The notes under the pieces were generated by a model that made no database searches, had not been told where the DNA came from, and was given only the letters and a program-made list of their open reading frames with translations. Source: Thermoanaerobaculia bacterium (GTDB lineage: Bacteria; Acidobacteriota; Thermoanaerobaculia; Multivoradales; UBA5704). Taken from it: DNA of 8,177 nt. Position 1 is the stretch's first letter; each line of letters starts with the position of its first letter. The position numbers were made by a program, and so were the translations under genes. The stretch is from contig JAICSG010000149.1 in NCBI GenBank assembly GCA_025937035.1, positions 1 through 8,177 of the forward strand, read 5' to 3'. This document shows positions 1 through 5,046 of the stretch, piece by piece.

Positions 1-1720
1 ACCGGCGAGGGCGCTGGAGAGCCTGGAAGAGGCGTTGCGGCTGGCGCGGGCCACCGGCCACCGGGCGAGCGAGGCGCAGGCGGAGTATGGAATCGCCCGC
101 GCCGAACGGGCCTTGGGGCACCTGGCCGGGGCGCGGACGCACGCCGGCGCGGCCTTAGGGGTCCTGGAGACCCTGCGCACCCGGATCGCCGGCGCCGACC
201 TGCGGGCCTCCTTCTCCGCCCTGCGGCATCAGGTCTACGAGCTCGACCTCGATCTGCTGATGGAGAGCCACCGCGCTGAGCCCGCCGCCGGCTGGGACCG
301 CGCGGCGCTGGAGACGGCCGAGCGCGCCCGCGCCCGCACCCTGGTCGAGCTGCTGAGCGAGGCCGGCGTGGACGTCCATCGGGGGGTGGACCCCGCGTTG
401 CTGGAGCGTCGTGCCTCCCTGCTGCGTCGCCTGAGCGCCAAGACCGAGAGGGCCCTGCGGGAGCATCCGAGGGGGGCCGACGAGCGCTCGGCCCTGGAGG
501 AGGAGCGCGTGGCCGTTCTGCGCGATCTGGATACCGTGGAAGCGGAGATTCGCGAGCGCAGCCCCGGTTTCGCCGCGCTCACCCAGCCGCAGCCGCTGAG
601 CGCGGCCGACATCCAGGCCCTGCTCGATTCGGAGACGCTCCTCCTGAGCTACTCCCTGGGCGAGGAGCGGAGCTATCTCTGGGCCGTGACCTCCAGCCGC
701 ATCGAGAGCTTCGAGCTCCCCGGCCGCGCCCGCGTCGAGGCGCTCGCCCGCAAGGTGCACGAAGAGATGAGCCGCTTCGACGTCGAGGACCGGCGCCAGG
801 AGGGCGAGGACGCGGCCTCTCTCGGCCGCCTGCTGCTGGGGCCGGTGGCCGGCCGGCTGGCGGGGAAGCGCCTGGTGGTGGTACCCGACGGCGCCCTGGA
901 GTACGTCCCCTTCGGGGCGCTCCCTTCGCCGGAGGACCCGGAGGCCGCGCCGCTGATCGAAGGGCACGAGATCGCCGACCTCCCCTCGGCCTCGGCCCTG
1001 GCCGTGCAGCGGCGATTGCTGGAGCGACGTCCACCGGCCGCGAAGCGGATCGCCGTGATCGCCGATCCGGTGTTCGATCCCCGGGATCCGCGGCTGGCCG
1101 CCCGCGGAGTGACGCGATCGGCGAACGGCGATCCCCCCGCCTTCGAGCGCCTGCCGGCCACGCGCCAGGAGGCGGAGGCCATCGCGGCGCTCGTTCCGGC
1201 GGGAGAGGCGACGCTGGATCTGGGCTTCGACGCCTCTCTCTCGCATGTTCTCGGCGACCGGCTGAGCGGCTTCCGGGTCGTCCACTTCGCCACCCATGGC
1301 GTGATCGACGCCGAGCGGCCGGCCCTCTCGGGGCTGGCCCTGTCGATGGTGGACGCGGCGGGCCATTCCCAGGAGGGGTTCCTCCACCTGCACGACGTCT
1401 ACAACCTGAAGCTCGACGCAGACCTGGTGGTGCTGAGCGGCTGCCGCACGGCGCTCGGCAAGGAGGTGCGCGGCGAGGGGCTGATCGGCCTGACGCGGGG
1501 CTTTCAGTACGCCGGAGCGCTGCGGGTCCTGGCCAGCCTCTGGCGGGTGGAGGACCAGGCCACGGCGGCGTTGATGACCCGCTTCTACCGCGCCCTGTGG
1601 ATCGACAAGCTGCCGCCCGCCGCGGCCCTGCGCCAGGCCCAGCTCGGCGTACGCGGGCAGCGGCGCTGGCGCGACCCGTACTTCTGGGCCGGCTTCGTCC
1701 TGGAAGGGGACTGGCGCTGA
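1..1720 (+). CDS. TPR-CHAT domain caspase-like protease, 5'-truncated by the window edge
   Basis: The reading frame is open from base 2 to the TGA at 1718-1720, giving 572 visible residues; the true start lies upstream. The first ~60 residues are Ala/Leu/Arg-rich helical repeats of TPR type (for example SLEEALRLARATG), followed by a long helical linker. The C-terminal half is a CHAT domain (caspase HetF-associated with TPRs), a clan CD cysteine peptidase fold. Landmarks are VVVPDGALEYVPFGAL, the catalytic His in FATHG (codon 1295-1297, visible residue 432), the catalytic Cys in LSGCRTALG (codon 1442-1444, residue 481), then GLTRGFQYAGA and the family ending DPYFWAGFVLEGDW. Both members of the His/Cys dyad are intact, so an active peptidase is expected. 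The substrate is unknown. The nearby sigma/anti-sigma pair suggests a signalling role, which is inference. Any signal peptide would be off the left edge, so its location cannot be judged. Confidence 0.93.
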   Translation, partial: PARALESLEEALRLARATGHRASEAQAEYGIARAERALGHLAGARTHAGAALGVLETLRTRIAGADLRASFSALRHQVYELDLDLLMESHRAEPAAGWDRAALETAERARARTLVELLSEAGVDVHRGVDPALLERRASLLRRLSAKTERALREHPRGADERSALEEERVAVLRDLDTVEAEIRERSPGFAALTQPQPLSAADIQALLDSETLLLSYSLGEERSYLWAVTSSRIESFELPGRARVEALARKVHEEMSRFDVEDRRQEGEDAASLGRLLLGPVAGRLAGKRLVVVPDGALEYVPFGALPSPEDPEAAPLIEGHEIADLPSASALAVQRRLLERRPPAAKRIAVIADPVFDPRDPRLAARGVTRSANGDPPAFERLPATRQEAEAIAALVPAGEATLDLGFDASLSHVLGDRLSGFRVVHFATHGVIDAERPALSGLALSMVDAAGHSQEGFLHLHDVYNLKLDADLVVLSGCRTALGKEVRGEGLIGLTRGFQYAGALRVLASLWRVEDQATAALMTRFYRALWIDKLPPAAALRQAQLGVRGQRRWRDPYFWAGFVLEGDWR

Positions 1721-1782
1721 TGGAGGAATGCGATGGATCGCGTTCCCGTCCCACTATCGTGATCGAAGGGAGGAGAGCATGA
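1720..1782 (+). CDS. Possible 20-residue bridging ORF between the CHAT gene and the next gene
   Basis: An ATG at 1720-1722 shares its A with the CHAT stop codon (TGATG, 1718-1722). The frame stays open for 20 codons to a TGA at 1780-1782, which overlaps the ATG of the next gene (ATGA, 1779-1782). A purine-rich GGAAGGGGA at 1702-1710 lies 9 bases upstream of the ATG and could serve as a Shine-Dalgarno. The peptide (starts MEECDGSRSR, ends EGRRA) resembles nothing I know. It may only carry ribosomes across the 58-bp gap to couple translation of the flanking genes, or it may be a chance ORF. At this length, coding cannot be shown from sequence alone. Confidence 0.3.
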   Translation: MEECDGSRSRPTIVIEGRRA

Positions 1783-2240
1783 ACATCAACGATTTCGTCG
1801 GTACCTGGAGCATCCAATACAAGAGCGGAGGGGAGAAAACGCCTTTGCAGAATGGCTGGCGGCTGGAGATCGGCACGGGGGAATTCGGGGCCCAGGCGCC
1901 CTTCCTCTCCGCGGAGGGGGCGGTCTGCGTGGGCTTCGCCCTGATCGATCCGAGCACCTCGCCCCCGGAGGTCATCATCGCCACGGACGATCACGAGGGC
2001 AACCAGCCCGCGTTGCTTCGCCTCACCGGCGACCAGCTCCGCTGGAAGGGGTATTACCAGCGGCAACCCGCCTACATCTACATCTCCGCCGCCCAGACCT
2101 GGGTGCCGGGCGGAGAGAGCTACACTCACCTGTACGGCTCGACCACCTATGGCGATCCGGACCAGGTGGCGGTCTGGGGGGGCAGCGGCACGCCGCCGCC
2201 GCCGCCGAGCCCCAAAGAGGATGACGGGGACGAGGGCTGA
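1779..2240 (+). CDS. Small beta-rich protein, possibly lipocalin-like, with Pro5-acidic tail
   Basis: The protein has 153 residues. The ATG at 1779 is chosen because GGGAGGAG (1768-1775) sits just ahead of it; the upstream in-frame ATG at 1728 has a GGAGGA only one or two bases away, too close to serve. The N-terminus NINDFVGTWSIQY carries the G-x-W signature (G8, W10) typical of the first strand of lipocalin/calycin barrels. The rest is rich in short beta-like segments and aromatics (WRLEIG, LRWKGYYQRQ, AYIYISAAQTW). The tail after about residue 135 is low-complexity: GSGTPPPPPSPKEDDGDEG. There is no signal peptide or TM segment, so it is probably cytoplasmic. I do not recognise a specific family; lipocalin-like is a tentative fold guess. 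Its place between a CHAT protease and a sigma factor makes it a candidate partner, sensor or substrate, but nothing in the sequence proves this. Confidence 0.72.
   Translation: MNINDFVGTWSIQYKSGGEKTPLQNGWRLEIGTGEFGAQAPFLSAEGAVCVGFALIDPSTSPPEVIIATDDHEGNQPALLRLTGDQLRWKGYYQRQPAYIYISAAQTWVPGGESYTHLYGSTTYGDPDQVAVWGGSGTPPPPPSPKEDDGDEG
2193..2207 (+). repeat. (CCG)5 microsatellite encoding a Pro5 run
   Basis: Five tandem CCG codons encode PPPPP near the C-terminus of the small protein. A G7 homopolymer (2176-2182) lies just upstream. Whole-unit slippage would change the proline count without a frameshift, whereas slippage in the G7 run would shift the frame of the tail. Proline runs of this length are known to slow ribosomes and require EF-P. 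Confidence 0.85.
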
Positions 2241-2251
2241 TGCCGGCCGCG

Positions 2252-2260
2252 TGCTAGAAT
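2252..2260 (+). promoter_or_regulatory. Extended -10 promoter candidate for the sigma/anti-sigma unit
   Basis: TGCTAGAAT matches the extended -10 pattern TGnTAnAAT and lies in the 50-bp gap between the small gene and the sigma gene. No convincing -35 hexamer is found 15-19 bases upstream, which extended -10 promoters can tolerate. Transcription would start near 2267, giving a leader of about 24 bases before CTG 2291. No GGAAC-type ECF -35 element is seen, so autoregulation by the encoded sigma factor is not evident. Readthrough from the upstream genes is also possible. Confidence 0.5.
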
Positions 2261-2290
2261 CCGCCCGCATCCAAGGCGGGGACATCGCGT

Positions 2291-2950
2291 CTGGCCATTC
2301 AAGAGAAGACCCCCGAGGGGCTGGAGGATCTGGTCGCGCGCGTCCGGGCGGGAGATCCCCGTGCGGAGGAGCGGATCGTCGAGCTCTACGGCCGCGGTGT
2401 GGCGGTCATCCTCGACCGCCACACCAACGGCCGCCCCGAGGCCGAGGACCTCTTCCAGGACACCTTCCGCATCGGTCTGGAGAAGCTCCGCCGCGGGGAG
2501 CTGCGTGAGCCGGCCAAGCTGCCGGGCTTCCTGGCCCAGATCGCCCGCAGCCTGGCCATCGAGCACTACCGCAAGATCACCCGCCGCAAGACCGACGCGG
2601 ACAGCGAAGCCGTGCTCGACGCCGTGGCCTCCGGCGAGAGCCCGCTCGCGGGCCTCCTGGCGCGGGAGAACGCGGCGCTGGTCCGCCGGGTCCTCCAGGA
2701 TCTGGCCAACGAGCGCGACCGCCAGATCCTCCTCCGTTTCTACATCGCGGAGGAGGACAAGGACCGCATCTCGGCCGACTACGGCCTCTCCAGCCTGCAA
2801 TTCAACCGCGTCCTCCACCGCGCCCGGCAGCGCTACAAAGAGCTCCTGACCGAGCGCTTCGGCGAAGACCGGGCCGCGCAGGTGGCGGGTGCGATAATTC
2901 TCCTCCTCGTCACACTCTGGTGGAGAGAGCATCTGGGAGGGGGAGCCTGA
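2291..2950 (+). CDS. ECF-type sigma-70 family RNA polymerase sigma factor with hydrophobic C-terminal tail
   Basis: From CTG 2291 the product has 219 residues. Region 2 begins at LEDLVARVRAGD (residues 11-22) and includes EDLFQDTFR (52-60) and the helix LPGFLAQIARSLAIEHYRK. Region 4, the -35-reading helix-turn-helix, spans about 123-186 (VLQDLANERDRQILLRFY, then the RISADYGLSSLQFNRVLHRAR segment). The start is unusual. The only standard start after the upstream in-frame amber codon (TAG 2255-2257) is GTG 2399, which would delete the first helix of region 2. CTG 2291 with AAGGCGGGG (2273-2281) about 10 bases upstream is therefore preferred. After region 4 comes a hydrophobic stretch, VAGAIILLLVTLWW (about 198-211), then REHLGGGA. 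This tail could tether the factor to the membrane or bind the anti-sigma protein. The stop is 4 bases before the anti-sigma ATG, a typical cognate pair. The product is firm; the exact start is not. Confidence 0.88.
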   Translation: MAIQEKTPEGLEDLVARVRAGDPRAEERIVELYGRGVAVILDRHTNGRPEAEDLFQDTFRIGLEKLRRGELREPAKLPGFLAQIARSLAIEHYRKITRRKTDADSEAVLDAVASGESPLAGLLARENAALVRRVLQDLANERDRQILLRFYIAEEDKDRISADYGLSSLQFNRVLHRARQRYKELLTERFGEDRAAQVAGAIILLLVTLWWREHLGGGA

Positions 2951-2954
2951 CCTC

Positions 2955-3794
2955 ATGGATCACGCCTACATCGAGAGCAACGGCCTGGTGGAGCGCTACC
3001 ACCGGGGCCTGCTGCCGCCGGACGAGGAGGCGCGGTTCGAGGAGCATTTCGTCGATTGCCCCCAGTGTACCGAGCAGCTCGAGCTGGCCCGCGGCTTCCA
3101 GCGGGGGCTCAAGGCGATGGCGGCCGAGGACGCGGCCCGGGCGGTGGTGGGGGCCGGGCTCTTCGCCTGGCTGGCCCGGCGAGGGCGCCTGGCGCAGTGG
3201 GGGACGGCCCTCGCCGCGTTGGCTGTAGCGGCCCTTCTGCCGACCCTCTGGCTGCTGATGGGGGGGCAGAGCGAGCGGCGCCAGCAGGAGGCGCGCCTGG
3301 AGGCCGAGCGCCACACGCGGCAGGAGCTGGAGCGCCGCCTTTCCGAGAGCGAGAGCCGCCGGAGCGCCGAGCGCCAGCAGCTCGAGGCGAAGCTGGCCCA
3401 GGCCAAGCCCCCCGAGCCCCCCCGAGGCCTCGCCGGCCCGCTGGTGAACACCCCCGTCTTCCTCCTGGCCGCCGTGCGGAGCAACGACGCCCAGCCGGTG
3501 ACGATCGACCCCTCCCGGACCGGCGACGCCCTGGCCCTCGCCGTGGACCTGGGGGAAGGCCTCCGCTTCGACACCTACCGCGCCACGATTGTCTCCATAG
3601 GGGGCAGGGCGGGCGGCGGCAAGGTCTTCGAGAAGGCGGGCCTGAAGCCGAACGCGCTCGAAACCCTGATGATCACCTTCCCCTCCAGCTTCTTCCCGCC
3701 CGGCGACTACCGCCTGCGGATCGAGGGGATGAAGCCGGACGGCTCGGCGGCGGAGGTGGGTGGGTACGCCTTCCGGGTGACGGGGAAGCGCTAG
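2955..3794 (+). CDS. Membrane-anchored zf-HC2 anti-sigma factor with coiled coil and C-terminal beta domain
   Basis: The product has 279 residues. The N-terminal zinc-finger motif HFVDCPQC gives H31-x3-C35-x2-C38, the H-x3-C-x2-C core of zf-HC2/ZAS anti-sigma domains; the fourth ligand may be H3 or H16. One TM helix spans about 83-103 (TALAALAVAALLPTLWLLMGG). It is followed by a charged coiled coil at about 106-150 (RLEAERHTRQELERRL), a Pro-rich hinge (KPPEPPRG), and a beta-rich C-terminal domain at about 160-279 ending with PPGDYRLRIEGM and YAFRV. Expected topology is a cytoplasmic zinc finger holding the sigma factor and an extracytoplasmic sensor domain. The ATG has GGGAGGGGGAG (about 2936-2946) upstream and follows the sigma stop by 4 bases. 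The anti-sigma role is from family knowledge plus position. Homopolymers G7 (3260-3266), C6 (3408-3413) and C7 (3417-3423) lie at the TM/coil boundary and in the hinge. Confidence 0.87.
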   Translation: MDHAYIESNGLVERYHRGLLPPDEEARFEEHFVDCPQCTEQLELARGFQRGLKAMAAEDAARAVVGAGLFAWLARRGRLAQWGTALAALAVAALLPTLWLLMGGQSERRQQEARLEAERHTRQELERRLSESESRRSAERQQLEAKLAQAKPPEPPRGLAGPLVNTPVFLLAAVRSNDAQPVTIDPSRTGDALALAVDLGEGLRFDTYRATIVSIGGRAGGGKVFEKAGLKPNALETLMITFPSSFFPPGDYRLRIEGMKPDGSAAEVGGYAFRVTGKR

Positions 3795-3801
3795 GAGCGC
3801 G

Positions 3802-4971
3802 GTGCCCGCCCCCATCCTCATCGCCGGAGGCGGCATCGGCGGCCTGACCGCCGCGGTGGCCCTGCGCCGGGCGGGGTTTGAGGTCGAGGTCTTCGAGCGG
3901 GCGCCGGAGATCCGCGAGGTGGGGGCGGGGATCGCCATCCAACCCAACGCGGTACTGGCCCTGCGGTGGATCGGGCTCGACCGCGCGGTGACCGAGGTGA
4001 GCTGTGTCGAGGAGGCCCTCCATTTGTGGACGGCTGGCGGCGATCTCCTGGCCCGCCTCCGCCCCCGCGAGATCGTTCCGGACGTCCCGTTCCTCTCCCT
4101 GCACCGCGCCACGCTCCAGAAGGTGCTCCTCGAGGCGCTGGGCCCCGGCGGAGTCCACACCGGCTGTGAGTGCGTGGGCTTCGAGGCGCGGCCGGACGGC
4201 GTCACCCTGGTCCTGCGCGACGGCCGGCGGATCGAGGGCGCGGCGCTGGTGGGAGCGGACGGCGTCCATTCGCGGATCCGGGAGCAGCTCCTGGGCGATG
4301 GCGAGCCCGTCTACGCGGGCTACACGGCATGGCGGGCGGTCACTCCGGAAGGCTTCGCGCCGCGCCCGGCGGGCAGCTCCGAGACCTGGGGCCGCGGCCA
4401 CCGCTTCGGCATCGTGCCCATCGAGCATGGCCGGGTCTACTGGTACGCCACCAGCAACGCGGCCCCCGGGGGGCACGACAAGCCGGGGGCCCTCCATGAC
4501 TCGCTGCTGCGCAACTTCGGGAGTTGGCACGCGCCCATCCGGGAGCTGATCGCGGCGACCCCGGAGAGCGCGATCCTGCGCACCGACATCTTCCACCGCC
4601 ACCCCTCCCGTCGCTGGGGTCGGGGGCGGGTGACCCTGCTGGGCGACGCCGCCCACCCTCTGACCCCCAACCTGGGGCAGGGAGCCTGCCTGGCGATCGA
4701 GGACGGCGTCGTTCTCGCCGACTGTCTGCGCGCCATCCCGGACCTTGCCACCGCTCTGCGCCGCTATGAGACCCTGCGCCGGCGGCGGACGGCGGGCATC
4801 GTCCTCCGCGCCTGGCATCTCGGCTGGATCGGCCAGTGGGAGAGCCCCCTGGCCTGCCGGCTGCGGGACCGGATAGTGGCGTGGACCCCCGGCGCCTTCA
4901 ACCGCCTCCAGATGCGGCGGCTGTTCCGGTTTACATCCTTCACAAACTCCTTACCTGCCCCTGAAGACTGA
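3802..4971 (+). CDS. FAD-dependent monooxygenase of the PHBH-like (FAD_binding_3) family
   Basis: The product has 389 residues, full length for the group-A flavin hydroxylases. The FAD-binding Rossmann motif GGGIGG is at 9-14 with the ribose-binding acid E32 at the end of strand 2 (VEVFER). Further landmarks are Arg102 in LHRATL, the DG motif GADGVHSRIR starting at 151, YAGYTAWRAV, and the GD motif GDAAHPLTPNLGQGACLAIEDG starting at 281. The family uses NAD(P)H and O2 to hydroxylate aromatic or conjugated substrates (salicylate, 3-hydroxybenzoate and urate hydroxylases, zeaxanthin epoxidase); the substrate cannot be assigned here. There is no TM segment, so it is likely cytosolic. The GTG start is supported by AGGAG (3793-3797), which overlaps the anti-sigma stop TAG (3792-3794), and by the fold beginning immediately after. 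Only 7 bases separate the two genes, so co-transcription with the sigma/anti-sigma pair is likely. Confidence 0.92.
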   Translation: MPAPILIAGGGIGGLTAAVALRRAGFEVEVFERAPEIREVGAGIAIQPNAVLALRWIGLDRAVTEVSCVEEALHLWTAGGDLLARLRPREIVPDVPFLSLHRATLQKVLLEALGPGGVHTGCECVGFEARPDGVTLVLRDGRRIEGAALVGADGVHSRIREQLLGDGEPVYAGYTAWRAVTPEGFAPRPAGSSETWGRGHRFGIVPIEHGRVYWYATSNAAPGGHDKPGALHDSLLRNFGSWHAPIRELIAATPESAILRTDIFHRHPSRRWGRGRVTLLGDAAHPLTPNLGQGACLAIEDGVVLADCLRAIPDLATALRRYETLRRRRTAGIVLRAWHLGWIGQWESPLACRLRDRIVAWTPGAFNRLQMRRLFRFTSFTNSLPAPED

Positions 4972-4996
4972 AGGTTCGCGCCTTGCATAACTTTGG

Positions 4997-5029
4997 AGCC
5001 CTCCGGACCGATGGCGGTCCGGAGAGGCT
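4997..5029 (+). other. Perfect hairpin / inverted repeat in the leader of the sulfatase-like gene
   Basis: The arms CTCCGGACCG (5001-5010) and CGGTCCGGAG (5015-5024) are perfect reverse complements around an ATGG loop. AGCC (4997-5000) and GGCT (5026-5029) extend the stem by four pairs past a single bulged A at 5025. It sits in the 75-bp gap between the monooxygenase stop and the sulfatase-like start and ends one base before the Shine-Dalgarno at 5031. No T-run follows on either strand, so it is not a standard intrinsic terminator. It may be an operator palindrome, an RNA leader structure controlling translation, or an mRNA-stabilising end. The gap also holds weak -10-like bases (CATAAC, 4986-4991) with no good -35. 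Confidence 0.8.
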
Positions 5030-5030
5030 G

Positions 5031-5038
5031 GGAGGTGA
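5031..5038 (+). promoter_or_regulatory. Strong Shine-Dalgarno fixing the GTG 5047 start
   Basis: GGAGGTGA pairs at all eight positions with the conserved 16S rRNA 3' tail and is 8 bases from GTG 5047. It decides that start over the upstream in-frame TTG 4993 and ATG 5011, the latter being inside the hairpin loop. Confidence 0.8.
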
Positions 5039-5046
5039 GGCGAGGC

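Noticed and set aside
155..1393. Long minus-strand open frame opposite the CHAT gene (and a similar one at 579-2285)
   Set aside because: It is a GC-rich shadow frame with Arg/Gly/Pro-rich low-complexity translation and no recognisable domain; the plus strand has a clear catalytic domain.
2200..2300. ECF-type autoregulatory promoter (GGAAC...CGTC) before the sigma gene
   Set aside because: No GGAAC-like -35 with a suitably spaced -10 is seen in the gap; only the extended -10 TGCTAGAAT stands out.
1..3794. A type III-E CRISPR (Craspase) locus
   Set aside because: The TPR-CHAT/sigma/anti-sigma similarity is suggestive, but there are no repeat-spacer units, no Cas7-like effector and no Cas1/Cas2 in the window.
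2910..4205. Minus-strand open frame across the anti-sigma and monooxygenase genes (also 3673-4818 and 5485-7215)
   Set aside because: These cross the boundaries of well-supported plus-strand genes and show no family motifs; they are expected by chance at this GC content.
4993..5046. Upstream starts (TTG 4993, ATG 5011) for the sulfatase-like gene
   Set aside because: ATG 5011 is in a hairpin loop and neither has a good ribosome site; GTG 5047 follows a perfect 8-base Shine-Dalgarno at the right distance.
4972..5046. Intrinsic terminator after the monooxygenase gene
   Set aside because: The hairpin is strong, but no T-run follows it on the plus strand, nor on the minus strand in the other direction.
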